This document shows positions 26,501 to 41,500 of a stretch of DNA of 64,000 nucleotides, piece by piece. The notes under the pieces are model-generated. The model saw only the letters and a program-made list of their open reading frames with translations, ran no database searches and had not been told where the DNA came from. Each line of letters starts with the position of its first letter. Position 1 is the first letter of the stretch. This DNA comes from Echinometra lucunter. Taxonomy: Eukaryota; Echinodermata; Echinoidea; Camarodonta; Echinometridae. Location of the stretch: contig CM057162.1 in the NCBI GenBank assembly GCA_029962745.1, positions 8,067,080 to 8,131,079 of the forward strand, in the 5' to 3' direction. The translations under genes were made by a program, and so were the position numbers.

Positions 26501-29500
26501 ACTTTTGAGACAAAATTTCAAAATTTCTTGTTTGAAGTTCAGTGTACCACACGTGGCTCTACCAGATGAAACAAAAAAAATTAAAATCGAGTAAAAAATA
26601 AAGGAGTAGCATTTTGTGTGATTTTCGAATAAAGTTTGCATAAATTAGTATAACTTTTTAAACAAAATTTCAAAATTCCGTAAAGAAGTTCAGTGTACCT
26701 CACATAGCTCTACCAGATGAAACAAAAAATTTAAAATCGATCAACAAATAAAGGAGAAGTGTTTTGTGTGATTTTCGAATAAATTTTGTATAAATTAGCA
26801 TAATTTTGAAGACAAAATTTTAAAATTCTGTGAAGTTGGAAGACGGAACAAAAAGAAATCGAAATCGGTCAAAAAATGAAGGAGATCGAAGAAGCATTTT
26901 TTGTGATTTTTGGAAAATGTGCATAATTAAATTAGCATATTTAATGAGTTTTAAAATTCTGTGTAGAAGTTTCGAATCCCCCACCTAGTGCTATCATATA
27001 ACGCAAACGGAATTGAAATTGGACAAGAAATGACGAAGAAGAAGCATTTTGAAATTGTTAACGGACGCCGGACGCCAGATGCCATGCCACAGCATAAGCT
27101 CATCACGCCCATTTTGGCCGGATGAGTTAAAAATTGTAATCACAACGAAGTTACCTGAATGGTTAGTATGTGGCATTGAAAACCAGTGGCCTGGAAAAAG
27201 AAGCGGATAAGCAGATCGTGGCACTCTTGCAGTTCTTCATTGGTCATGAACTAAGAACAAAACCAACAGCTGCAGTAAAATCAATATTTGGCATTTCAAA
27301 ATAAATCTTTGTGGGTAGATCGGGACGATGGACAAACAACTTTGATGAGCAATTAAGCATTGTTTTGCAGAGGTCTAGACCAGGTCTAGATGATCTCTTC
27401 ACATCCAGAAGATCTGATAGGTACACCGGTGTTTGGTTCATTTTAAGTTTAAAAACCAAGGATAGAACTTTGTACTTGAGTCTTTGCCTAACAGGCAGCC
27501 AGTGTAATTCCTTGAGAACTGGAGCGATATGATCAGATAATTTCGATCGGTTTACAATTCGTGCGGCAGAATTCTGGACCTTCTGTATTCGTCTGATGTG
27601 GGTATCAGGCAGTCCAATCAAAGTACTTTTGTACATGTCCAATCTTGACGTGACAAGTGCATGGACTGCCTGTTTTGTTGCATGGGGATTCAGGTAATCC
27701 CGGATACGACGAATCTGCCTAATGTGATAAAAAGATGACCTGATGCAGCTAGAGATTTGGGGTTCCACAGACATGTTGCTATCCAGATTCAAACCTAGTG
27801 AGCAAACTTAGGAAACTGGATCAACATGTACCTCCCCAATTGTTAGATGGGGAATGATGATCTTCTTCATCTGTTGAGAAGAGCCAAAGAAAATGAATTC
27901 TGTCTTCATCTGATTAATTGTCAAGTAGTTCTGGTCCATCCATTTGGAGATCTCTGCTACACAGGACTCAAACCTGGCAAGGGTGTCGTTCACATCAGTT
28001 TGATTAGGAAAACATGGCAAATACAGCTGAATGTCATCAGCGTATATGTGATACATTAAATTATGCCTGTTGATAATGTCATAGATTGGTAAAATGTACA
28101 AGGAAATCAGTTGCGGGCCGAGCACCGAACCCTGAGGTACAGAACAGTTAAGCGAAACTGGGTCCGAAACGTCATTCTCACAAATGTGAAAGGATTGAGT
28201 GCGACCATCAAGGTATGATTGACACCAACTCAGTGCTGACCTACCCATACCAATTTCCTGTAGTCAGTGTAGTAAGATACAATGGTCTACCGTATCAAAT
28301 GCTGAACTCAAATCCAGTTGAACTAGGCCAGTTAACGTGCCCTTATTCATGGCCCGCAAGATGTCATTGCTCACTCTCAAGACGGCTGTCTCAACTGAAT
28401 GGTTCTTCCTATAGGCTGATTGGAAAGGATCTTGTAGTGACTGGTCAGCTACACATCTGAGGATATGTGCAGTGGCTACTCTCTCAATAGCTTTTCCAAG
28501 GAATTTCAAGTTAGCTACTGGCCTGTAGTTTTCCAGTCTCTCCTTATCCAAGTTAGACTTCTTTAGTAAAGGTCTGATGGTGGCATGTTTCAAGTTCTCT
28601 GGAAAAAGTAAAAGACCTATTGACCAACTTTGTAATGAATGGCACAAATGCACAGAGATGTTCAGCCACGTTGGAATAGGGTCTTGGTAACAAGAGCTTG
28701 ACGGTGACTGTTTGATGACTTTCTCGATTTCAGCCTCTGATGCTACATCTAAACTAGCCATATACGGTTCTCCAGGTGTAGTCTTGACACTGAAATCCTG
28801 AAGCTGCACAAACGAATCATGAATCGTGTTAATCTTGCTCATGAAATGCTCTGAGACACTGTTTGCTAGAGACTTATCAGATGGACGTTGTGGTAACACA
28901 GGATCACCTTTCTTCTGAAGTAGCTCATCAATGATGGTGAACAAAGTTTTCTGATCCAAAGTACAGCTCTCAACAGCAGATGAATAAAACTGTCTCTTTG
29001 CATCCTTCATGAGTTTAACAAAACTCCATCATTGCTCTTGGTATCTCTTATGATGAAATTGTCCTTCCTCTCCAGATTTACATTTTCTCCACTTTCTTTC
29101 CAACCTTCGTCTCACCTTCTTTGCAGCCCGAATCTCTTCATTATACCATCAATAGATGCACGGCTGTCAACCAAACAGATTGCAGAGATTTCTCGAACCA
29201 ATTCTACAATATCATTTGACCCTTGATTTTATAGACCTAGAAAATCAAAAAGCCCCCTCTTCCCCCTCCAAAAAATGTCATTTGTTCATACATGTACAAG
29301 TAAAGAAGTTTGTAATTCCTGAATAATTTCCACAGTTCTCAATATCCTTGACAAAAAATACTCCACCTTGTAGCATTATCTGGACCCCTTAAATCTCAAT
29401 ATACGCTGAGATTCTATGTTCATAACCTACCTTCTCAAAAGTCAATTTGACGACTCCTTTTAGCCGTTCCTCTGTGTCAATGGGAAGTTGCAATGCTTTG

Positions 29501-32500
29501 TCTGTCAATTTGTTAACTAGCCCAGGAGTGAGCTTGTTGAGAATACTTGTGAAGTTATGGTACAACTCCTAGATTCAAGAGAAAGAAGATGTCAATTATT
29601 CAGGCATATCAAGTCCACAAATAAACCGTTTATAAATGAGTCATTCCATCAGGTAAGGGTGAAAAGATGATGTCCATGTAAAAGAGGTATCAAATATATC
29701 ATTTCACAATGAAGATCAGTGCAGATGTGGTTAAGCTTTGATGTGTCAGTGTGAGGTAGGTCTCCTACCACAGTAATGTATGTTTGAAATCTTCCATGGA
29801 TTTGTTTCAACACCAATCAGTCGCTTCTTATTACCTCTGTAATACTTAGACATCACATTTATATATCATCATGTACTGGCAACAGACTCTCAGGTCTGAA
29901 ATTGCAATGGACATGCTTGAGAAGTAAACCTTTGTGGGACAGCAGTTTCTACATATTGTCTGGTAAATATTGTCTGGCAAGGTTTCACACATACACTATA
30001 TACATACATAGTAATTTTGTGCAGCACGCACGGCACATTGCATGTCTTCAGAATTTCTTAGCCCTGATTGCCGTCTGTACTGCGGATTCTCAGGAGATTT
30101 TTATCTCAAACATTTTTTCTTTCCAAAGCTGAGTTGTAAAAAACCCAGTTATATGCACACCAAACATCAACAAAAATCCAATTCTATGTAATTCACATTA
30201 TAACATTTTTACTATGAGTCAGGAAATTGGGAGATAAGGACAGAAAGTTGAATTAACCTCCGTGCTTCAACGAGCCGTTCGCCATTTTTAAAGAGAAAAT
30301 TCTCACTGCTCACCAATACTGTCAACCTGTAGTAGAGAACGTTTCAACTTTGACTTGGATATTAAAGTGGATACCAGTTGTACATTTGCCATCGACTTTG
30401 TCTTCAATCTTATTATGGACATTTAGCCCAGTTCAATTTGTGGACACTGATCCCACCTCAGATATCGCCATCATTGTCATCATCATTCTCGCCATTATTG
30501 TGGACTTTTAACTCAGGGATTTTCATCAGGCATTTTTTGATTTCTTCAGGATTATAACGGCCCATATTGGACCACTAAATTTCCCAGCCATCCTTTGTAT
30601 CATAAGCACATGTAAGTTCTTTCTGCTTGATTTTATTGTTGTTACATAGTAAGATACCGTAATAAAACAATTTAGTTCTAGTTTCAATCATTATTGGTTC
30701 ATGGCGAGTCTTTAATCAGCCTCATTATCATAACAAGCTGCATGTGTGAACGAGTCTCAAGAAATTAAGCAAAGTTTAAGAACTCGCCTCTGTTTTGGCA
30801 GATTCTTCATCTTTGTCTTCTGCACCACGCTTGTAGCGTGGTTTCCAGGCATTGTCTGACGTGGCTAGCTTGGTCTCGGCTGAATCCCTTGCTCCGGGGA
30901 TTACACTTAGCTCTTGGGAAGGCCTTCCATCCTGACTCGATGGGTAGTTGGCCAGCTTTCCCTGCCCGAGGAAACAGCAGAAAGCATTAATCTAAACCAC
31001 TGACCATCTACAATGTTCTTCAAAAAAAAAATAATGACAATATTTGCACATATCCCTATTTATCAGTTTTCAAGGCACCACTAAGTTACATCATTTTCAC
31101 AGTTTGGGGGATTTGAAACCCATTTCAACATGAACCTCTTTTGTAGTGTACGAATCATTAAAATGACTTACCAATTTTCTTTTTTGCTAAATAAATTTAT
31201 GCACCTACCAGTTTTGCTGGTCTCTGACTACACAAGCTTAATGAGTATTTCTAACACAGAAGTCACATTTACTGCACACCCCTCATACTCCCTATGACTC
31301 CTCCTTCCTCCCAGTATGTGACCATTTGGTTCTTAGGCATGAAAGTGGACCTGGGAATGAGGAACACACTGCAAATCTCCCAGCAGATATGGCTTCGAGA
31401 GAGGCTGAGAGTCTGTAGAGTGTTGTGTCTCTGGCCAGAAGTCATTGCGACCAGGAACAATGTTTTCACAATGAGATGGTGAAGTGAAGTACTGCAAATG
31501 GGTTTAAAAGGAGGTTTAGCTATTAAGCCTCCAGGACACGAGGTAAACTCCATGCAAGCACAGTTGGAAACTGGAGATCCTTTCAAAAGGTGGGACCTAA
31601 TCATTTTACCTAGGAACAAGGAGTTGAAAAACTGATCAGTCCAAGAAGCCAATATGAATATCTGCAATGACAGACCGATAACCATGAATGTTTGAGATTG
31701 ATCTACCTTTGTCAAAAAGAGAGAAATTACTAAGTCGACTACTCCTAGAGATGCCTTACACGAGAGCTCCAAAAGATCTTCACACCACTGGAAGAAGAAC
31801 CAAGGCAGGAATTTTACACATCCCTTGTGAAACCCCTTTGAATGTGAACTACAAACTTGATGGCCCTCTCTAAGAGGCCCAACTGTCTGGCTTTCCCCCA
31901 AAAGAGGCCAAGCTAGCAGTCAAATAAATGGATGGTGGTAAATGATGGAATATCTCTGAGAGGAGATGGATCACCAAGTGAGCTCAAGCAGGGAGTATCA
32001 TCGGTTGACCCACCGAAAAACTCGTCAACTCTGGAAACCAGGGTCTCCTGGACCAGTAAGGAGCTATCAGAAGGACCCAGGCCTGGCCCTCTTTGATCTT
32101 CCTCAAAACTTAAGGGGTTAGAAAAATTGGACGGAAAGCATATACCCAAAGGTCCTCTTAGCTGATGTAGAATGTGTCTATTGCCCATCATCTCAGAACT
32201 TGAACTCGAGAGCAATATTTCGGAAGCAGGTGGTTGAGAGTCGGGGTGAACAAATCGATTTCCATAGGACCCCAAGTCCCGCAGAGAAGAACTTGTGGGT
32301 GGGGCATCCACTCTGAGGGGAGACACCTGCCTCAGGAAAGAAAGTCCACTATGAGGTTGCCCTGCCTGGGGACGTATTACAGGCTACACAGGTGTAATGG
32401 TCATGCGCCAACACCACTTTCACAGCTGCTCGATCCGCCAAGGCATCCGGGGTGCTGAAATTGGCCACCAAAGTGACATTGTCTGTGAGAATAAGGACTG

Positions 32501-35500
32501 TCCCACCAAGGCATCCATTCAATTCAACTCAATTCATTTATTTTTCCTATTTACAATGATGGTACTGTTTACATATTCACATATTAACAAGATATAGATC
32601 AACTTGCACAATACAATAAATAAAAAAAACAAACATGAAATTGAAAGGGAAGGAGGGCCAACTAAAAAGCAGAGCTTGTAGGGTGTAGCCCCCCCCCCCC
32701 CTTAAAAAGTAATTATTATGAACTAATATTTGATGAAAAAACAACAATAACAATAACTGATTCAGTTATACAAAATCATTTTAAGATGCAAAACAATAAT
32801 AAATAAACTGATATTTATATAGTACAAAACCAACTGAAAATCTGCTCTATGCGCTTTACACAAAGCTTTCCAAGATTACATAATAAATAAATAACTCTTT
32901 AAATTTAACTTAAAAGATTCCACAGATGAACATAAACGTAGATGTCCTGGCAAACTATTCCATATTTTTGGGCCATAAAAAACAAAACTGGCTTCATCCT
33001 TCTTTGAATTTACTTGAGGGATGTATAGCATGGTAATATCTTCATTTGAGTGAAGTCTGTAGTTTGACTGGTGTGGTGGGGACAGTAGAGTACAGAGGCA
33101 TTCTGGTGCTGCTTTGTGTAAGCATTTAAAAAAAATTAAAGCAACCTTATAATAAATTCTTTTCTCAACAGGCAACCAGTGTACCTGTCTTAAGAGAGGA
33201 GTCGCCCTTTCCTGCTTCCTTGCTTTCAAAACAATCCTGGCAGCCCAGTTTTGAATGCACTGCAACCTCTCAATATCTGTTTTATTAATATTGATTAACA
33301 GGGAGTTTGAGTAATCTAATCTACTAAGTACAAGCTAACGGACAGCATGGTTACAGGCATCTTTGGTAAGCAATTTTCTTAAACGTGATATGTTATACAA
33401 ATGAAAGTTAAGGGACTTACAAAGTGAATTTACTTGGTTAGACATGGATAATGAAGAGTCGATATGGACACCGCGTGTTTTAACAGCATCAGATGGAATA
33501 ATGGAAGAATAACCAACAGACAATGAAACTCTTTCTGGAAGGTGATGATTGAGTTTAGGTGAAACAAGTAACAATGTTTCTGTTTTTTTAATTATTTAAC
33601 TGCAACTTATTTATTACAATCCATTGCCTTACATCATGAATGCATCTTTCAATCCATGATATTGCATGGTGTAGACTATCTGCAATGATAGATATATTCA
33701 TAAAAAAAACCAAGCAAGGTACAACATAAAAGTTGCACAAAGTCACGCTAAAAATCATATTTGATTGGAAAATGCAATAACCTAGCAACTATTCCGAAGA
33801 AAGATTTTAAGTCTCCCTTTTAAAATCTGTACTGAATTGCATTGTTTAATATCATTTGGAACAGAATTCCATAGTTTTGGACCTGTAAACACAAATGTCT
33901 TTTGAACAAACGATGTTCTATTTAGTGGTAGATGAAAAGAGCTTGCAGTGAAGTAACTATGAATCAAATCATTTTTTATGAACATATCATTCAAGGGTAA
34001 CTGTTTTGTGCTGAGCTTGTACATTAGCTGTCCAAGCTCAAAAGTATACAAGTCTTTAATTTTCAAAATTTTATTATTCAAAGAAAAAGATTAAGGTATT
34101 CGTGTGTGTCTGGAAATCTGTTACACGAATTGCTCTTTTTTATAATATAAAGAGTCTATCAATCTGGGAAATTGCTGCACTACCCCTGGCAATAAGTCTG
34201 TAATTCAAGTAAGGAAGAATTAACGTGGAATATGAGGATAACATTATATCATGGGGTAGGAAGAAAACTGAAAAGAAGGACCAGCATTTACATTCACAGT
34301 TTTGGAAAAAGAGGTTTCAGGCTCGTACAAGTTAAAACAGAGTTTAAAAAGTAAACAGTTATTTAGGACAATAATGCTCAAATCTAGGCTAGACTTACAG
34401 TGCTAGAACTTAAGCAAATGAAAAGTATATGTGGTTAAAATCCCACACAATTTGTTGATCTTACTGTACAAATCAGCATAATAACAAACCGGTCTAACAT
34501 GCATGTAGATCTACACTTTACATGCAAGAATTAATAATGTGTACGGTAATCAAATCAGCATTAAAGATATTCACAACGGCACTGCAACAAAATGCATGAA
34601 TCACTGATGAAATAATGAACGTTACATAAATCGGATATGATGACGTCCGTGGTCTAAAGTTAGTGTCTAAAAAAAAATCTAAAATCAGCAAGGTGGAAAA
34701 AATTTTCACTTTTCACAAACAGTACGTATAACGAGCTGAATTTTCAGGAAAGTCTGTCGATTACCACGAGTCAACTATGGCAATAAGTTCCTATTTGCGA
34801 CGAAGACGAAGACAGTGGTCAATGGTCGCGAAGAAAGTGGAGATAATGATCAACACCTACGCTGTATGTCGCTGTCATGAGACGATGTCGAGCAAAAGTC
34901 AATGGAATGCTGAATTTCAAAGAATCCCCAGACTCTCTATGAATGATGCAGTTCACCAGCTCAGCGAAACGACAAGAACACTGTTCCAATCGACGAGGGC
35001 TGAGAGTGGGAACAACAGTTAGATTTCGAAGATTTCACTGAGCAATAATAATGATAACCAGCTAAAAGTGAGCCTTAAACTGTAACGTTAGAGAGACATG
35101 GTCATGAAATAGACAAATGTGGCATATGAAAGTCAATCGCCAGTAGTCTATAGATGAATGTAGATAAGTGCAGAAAAATAATGAGAAGAAAAGTCTGTAG
35201 AAATAATCTGCACCACCACAACACCAAAGTCAAAGTAGTGCTAAGCATGAGAGCCAGAGGTCAGTTGCTAAGAGCCAACATCGGAGAACTAGTGAAGGAA
35301 TAGGTGAAGCTCCCGCTACAAAGATTTAACACTCCATTTCCAGTTAGCGACACACCAAACGTCTATTTGCTTGTATATATCTTGCTTATATAAAAAAAAC
35401 ACATGAAACCAGGAAAAATCGCGCACTGACAAAAGCTTGTGATTGGTCTTCATAGCATGTATCGCTATGTTAATTAATCACATGATCGAAAAATAATGAA

Positions 35501-38500
35501 TAAACATCAAGATTACATCCAGTTCTAACCAGTTGCATAAGTCATGAAGAAAAAAATATCAAAAATCTTGAAGCTCCCGAAACTTAGTAGGCAAGAATTT
35601 TGAAGTAGATTAAAGTGAAAAAATATTGAATTAAAACGGAGGGGGAAAAAAATGTAACATTGGCCACTACAATATCTCCCAGAAGCAAAATCCAACTTGC
35701 TAGAGAATTCATTCCTGGCTGAAAGTGTTAGAGAAGGTGCTGCTGTAAGGGCCTCATGAATAGTCTGTGCTCCCCTATGACATCTACCAGACTATCAAGG
35801 TAAGCCAAGAATTGGAACCAATGCTTGGCCCTGACTCTGTAGGTCCTGCACAGATAACCAGCAGCTAAAGCAATGGTCTAAAATCTTCACAACTGGGATG
35901 AGCCTGCTGGTTTGGGATGTCTATCTCCATGCCCAGGAACAATGTCATGAATGGGTTAATACATGCTGCCCTACCTTGACAAAGGAAAGCAAGTGACAAC
36001 AGGTGCAGATGCAACAAATAAAGAAAATATGTTTCTGACCAGGCCCTGCAACATGGAAATTTGTGATCAGAAACAATGTTGTTTGCTGTAACTTGCTTCC
36101 TTGAAGCATGCCTCAAATATATGCTAAAAAAAGAGGAAGAAGAAGAAGTGGAAGAAGAAGAGGGAGAAGAAGAAGAGGAAGAAAAGAAAAAAAAAAGCAA
36201 AAGGTGACCTACATTTATTCATTTTACCTTGTCCTTCTGCTTTTTAACTGTTGAAGTTAAATAAAACTAAAAGTAAAATAAAATATAATATTGTACTTTT
36301 GATAAAATTAAAATGACAATATTTAGGGGGATTTTTTTCTGCAAACCATTGGCCGACTCTCCTTTCAAAGAAATTTGCAATGGACACCTTGTCTGGTGTT
36401 TCTCAACAACTCGACACCGGGTCTGTGATTAAAGGCTACACAGATCATTGGCTACAGTTTTTGTTTGTTTGGTTGGAGTTTTTTTTAATCTCTGACTTTA
36501 TTAAACGCATTAGATTTTACAACACTTTTTTTCTCCTTGAGTTTGATTACTTTCTCTCATAAACAACAAAGAAACCAAATGAACGAAAAAAACCCTCTTT
36601 GGAAATAATGGATATCTAAAATCTGGAGGTGTTTATGCTGTATTTCTTCATTCTAATGACTCTATCAATATCTAAAATATGAACATTCATGGTATGTAAC
36701 TCTTAACCAATGAGGTACTCATTGCTCTTATTAGGCTACTATACTGCAATCACACCCTTCGACGTAAGTGTCCGAGTATCGACTAACCCAACTGCACCGT
36801 GATAGGGGAGCTTGAGAGAGCCGCCTAGCTGTGTTCATGTCAGGCTTACTGGTCCAAGGCCTTATGTTAACTAATGATTGGCTGAAAGATAACCATCCCC
36901 ATGAGCATAGGGCCCCCAAATTAAAAGTCAAATGAGACAATCCTACCATTGAGCATTTTCCTCATGTTTGACCTACATAGTACCCAGAATCTATTGCAGT
37001 TTTATTTCTATGGTGATTTATACTAGCAAAAAATTCAAAATCCATACTTCGAATGGTTTCTCAGATACCATGTTAATTAGGTTAAATTTTCATAATTGAC
37101 CACTGTGACCTTCAACCTTTGACCTACGTACTGAATCCGATGTTGACTGGTTCTTGCTGCTGGCACCAATGGTACATGTAACTCTACTCCACATGTTGAA
37201 GCGACGCCAACCTGGACTCAGCTGAATGACATCATCTGATATGGTCATCTATAAAAACATGGAGAAGCAAAGAAAGGAAGTACCTATGTCATTCTCTCTC
37301 AAGGTAGTGGCATAGGTTTAAAGAAAATCCTTATTAAACAGGGGAGCGTTTCATGAAGAGCCTTGTCAGTGATTTTCAGTGACAAATTTGTTCTAAGCCA
37401 ATCAGATGCAAGGATTTCAGTAGCTTATAACAGTTTCAGTGAAAATCACTGACAAGTCTCTTCATGAAACGCTCGCCTGATTTACCTTCATGCAGGTAAC
37501 CCATAAGGAGTCACTTTGAATAATTCTACACTTTGGTACTGGACTCTGGCAAATTTTAAACCAACCAACCAACCAAAGGAAATGTATGATTGGACCTACT
37601 ACTCATTGACTGCCTTAATTTAATTACATGGTATCTCAAAAAAAATTTGTTAGTTTTACCCTACTTTCACTTCACATGTGCAGAAAATGTAGAGATTTGC
37701 ATCTAATGCTCAAATTGTTGACTTGAATAACACACACAGAAATCTTGGCGACAAACGCATGTGATGTTTTTTCACCATGCGCCTGTGCAAGCTCATTATT
37801 TAAACCGACCCCCCCATTGATTTAGCACGTAAAGTGAATGAAAATGTTACGTAAAGTGAATGAAAATGTTTTATCATGCATCATCATTATCACCAATACT
37901 TTTTTACTTTATACACAAAAAGCCACTGCCTCGAAACATGCAGAATACGTTTGTAATTGCAAGACTAGTCACATGTGACTCATGAATTTTCTGTTAAAAA
38001 TTTATAAAAATCATTTCAAGCTTATAGATGAAAAAATACAACATGCTCACAAATGGGTAAGTGCAGCATGCAGCAAATTACCCACTGTGTCGACTAGTCT
38101 CCCAATCACAGACATATTCTGTGCATTTAGAAGGCAGAGGTAGAGAGCTAAAGAAAGTTACATGTAACATACCATTGCGATTAAAGTCTAATCAGAGAGT
38201 AGTGCATCAACAACACCATGTGCTGATGTACAACATAGTCTAGCGGATGAGTCAGATCACAAGATACAGGGTTAAATTCAATGCCTAGTACTAACATCCT
38301 TCAGCAAGACATTAATCTTCATTTGCTGCACTTGACCCACATGTCATGAGTACCTGGTAGGATTTATTGAATGCATTGAGCACTACAGTTGCCAAAGCTA
38401 ATAAAGCAAAGGTCATAATATCCAAAGTCCTTTGGAAGCACATAGAGACATTATATCACAACGTGACATTCACTGTAACAAGAATTGAGCTATATTACTA

Positions 38501-41500
38501 TTACCATTTCCAGCTATGAGGAAGGTCTGCGCAATTAAAGGAAAAACAAATGAGGTGCAACCGTAGTGGAGTTAAAGTAGTTTATTAATGAATAGCAGAG
38601 AGAGGCTGCAAGACAGTGTTGTGTATACAATTCACCATAGATGGCGTGGTCATTCCTGGTAACATTTGACAAGTAATTAACTGGCGTAATCACTTACTTT
38701 TCTTCCTTTTTACATATAGGTGTATATCAAACAAATAGGCAAAACTTTCATGAGGTGTTGAAGTATAAGAAAAGGAATAAACAACATTTGGTTATTACAG
38801 AAAATACCATGCTAGGTTAAAACATTATATGTATTAGGAAACAAACAAAAAACCTAAACACAGAAATAGCCCTCACTGACTAAGCATTGTACTTAGCACA
38901 CTAATAAATAAACACTTAAACAACCCCTAATGACTAGGGAGTAAAACAGCTAGAAAATTTTAAAAACAGCCTTCACAGACATCTAAGGCAAACTACAGAC
39001 CTATGATAACTTACATCAAAATTAAACTCTTAACATTATACTCATCCTCCTGAAATTATGACAAAAACACTATCAAACATATAATCCAGCAAGAAAACGA
39101 CCTGCAATCACTGACATACCGAAATAAAACAAAAAAAGGAAACAAACAGGCACTGAATCACAGCTTTATATAATGAGACTGGTCCACCAAAATATAAACA
39201 GATAAAAATATACATGGGAATGTTGAGAACAATGGCAACCCAAACCCAAACAAAAAATAAACACCTTATGGACACAGTAAAAGGGGAATTTTTTTGTGAC
39301 ATGTTAATCCCAAAATATAATTCAATGCCCTGATGAAAGGACGCATCTAAGATGCAGACAGGAGCATGATAGGGGACACACAAGTGAAATACAGCGATAA
39401 TCAGCAATATAATTATAAAGACATGTACATGTAGGATAATATGAAACATTACAAAGAAGCACAAACAATGGCAATATAGCAGTAACAACAATCCAAAGGA
39501 GAGATAAAGGCAGCAAATAATCTGAGTCTCTGACAACTGACAGTCTATCAGGCTGAGGTGTGATAATATATAGCAAAGGCAATTAAAAAAAGTTGGGAGG
39601 AAGTCCAGCAGCAGGGAGTGGGGGGGGGGGCAAAATACACAACCAAAGAGGGTAGATTTAATCGCAGACATAATCTTGTAAATATGGAGGGGTATGACGA
39701 CGACGTACTGGATAACGTCTGCTACTTGGGGGTGTGGGGGGGAGGGGGACCCAGAGCTAGTAGAACGTTCAGGGTCTAGGGGGATGAACATCTTCGGGGG
39801 TAGACAGTTCTTGGGGAATGTCAGGGGGACGTGGAGGGGGAGGGGGGACATCAGGCACGATGGGGACATCAGAGGCATCTGCTGAATATGCAGGGTCATC
39901 TGCTGGGATGGGTCCGAAGTCAATATACTCATCATCGTTCTCAGGGTCTCTGTGTTGCTGAGGACAGAAGGAGGGATACTCCGGGGATACTTTCAAGCAG
40001 TCGGAACGTCGAACACGGTACGAGGTAGAGCGGAGTTGACTACCCACAAACTTGCGAACGTTGCACCACTCGTCCTCCACGCTACAAACAAAGTAACGAG
40101 GTCTGGCATGAGACTTTGACCGTTCGGAACGCAGGTATACGAGATCACCAACGTGAATCACAGTCTCAGGCTTGGAAGATGGGTGCATGGGTGACTTTGA
40201 CTGCACACTAGGCCCATGATTAGACAGTCGTCGGTCATGCTGAGCTGTAATGATATCCATATCATGCAATGGAATCTGTTCACTGGTGAACTGATCACGC
40301 TGGGTCCATAGTTCACAGGCAGAAAGTCCGACACCACGGAGGCGACTGTTGAGGCATGTAGTGGCGAGAGCAAGAGCGAGGGGGGTAACTGGGCCACCAG
40401 GGGGATCATCACGAAGAAGCACATCCTCTAGCTCACGTACAGCACGCTCAGCAACAGGGTTCTCGTTGGCATTTTTGGCTTGGCGAAGTTCGATTGCAAT
40501 ACCCTGCCTGCTTAGGGACTCATCATGCCGGAGGGCCATAAAACCTGTGCGCACGACAGCAAGGGGACCATCAAGGGGCCTTAATGGTGTGCATAGCTGA
40601 AGGAGGGCACTGCAGAGGGTCTCCTTGCGTTCATCTGATATCAAGGTGCTCACAGTATATGAGGTGACAGTCTCTCTAAGGACAAAAATGAGCTGACGCG
40701 CACGCTTGATGACATCTGCAGCAAAGGACACACCTACTACGCTCGGAGGGTCACTCGTGGACTGGGGGGTAGCAGTACGTGGAACATTCCGGAGGGAGAC
40801 ACAACTGTGGCAACCTGCAGTCACCTGTTGAATAGCTGCATCAAGATCCAAGGCATAAAAATACCGGGAAACCACCTGTTTGAGCTGATGGTGTGTAGGA
40901 TGACTCAGTTGGAGATGAAGGGCAGTAAGGACTCCCTGTAGAGCCTTACGGGGAACAACAATGCGCTCCCGCTGTGGAAGGAATGCACGGTCCTGTCTTA
41001 CAACCAGTAAACCATCTGTAGCAATGGTAGCAACCTGCAGATAGCGCTTAACATCCCGAATATCTGTCAGCTTTTTTGATGCCCAAGATGAGCATGAGTG
41101 CGACGTAGGGCTGGGCATTCGGATTGGATCTTACTCCATGCATGGTGGGAGGTGAAAGGAAGGCGGCGCTTTCCTGACAGAACATCCTCTACAGAAGTGA
41201 GATGGACAACCGAGTCTTCCATCTGGGAGATGAAGGTGCAAACCTGACACTCACAGAAGTGAGATGGACAACCGAGTCTTCCATCTGGGAGATGAAGGTG
41301 CAAACCTGACACTTTGTATCGCATGGGGGAGCATTTCTGCTGGCAAAATCAGAAGGGACATTAGCCGAGCCTGCTAGATGACGTACAGAGACCTGGTATC
41401 GGCTCACTGTGGACAAAAAGGTGGAAACTCTTGGGCTAGCAGAGAACTCTCCTCGGCAAAGCTTTTCGTACGTCTGTACACAAGGCTTGCTATCTGTGAG

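Noticed and set aside
34777..35022. 81-codon plus-strand ORF rich in Arg
   Set aside because: No homology recognised, no splice partners on the plus strand and no conserved motif.
39108..39935. 275-codon minus ORF overlapping the integrase frame
   Set aside because: It is the +1 frame shadow of the integrase tail followed by the 3' non-coding part of the LTR element. No envelope-like features (no signal peptide plus cleavage-site pattern) were found.
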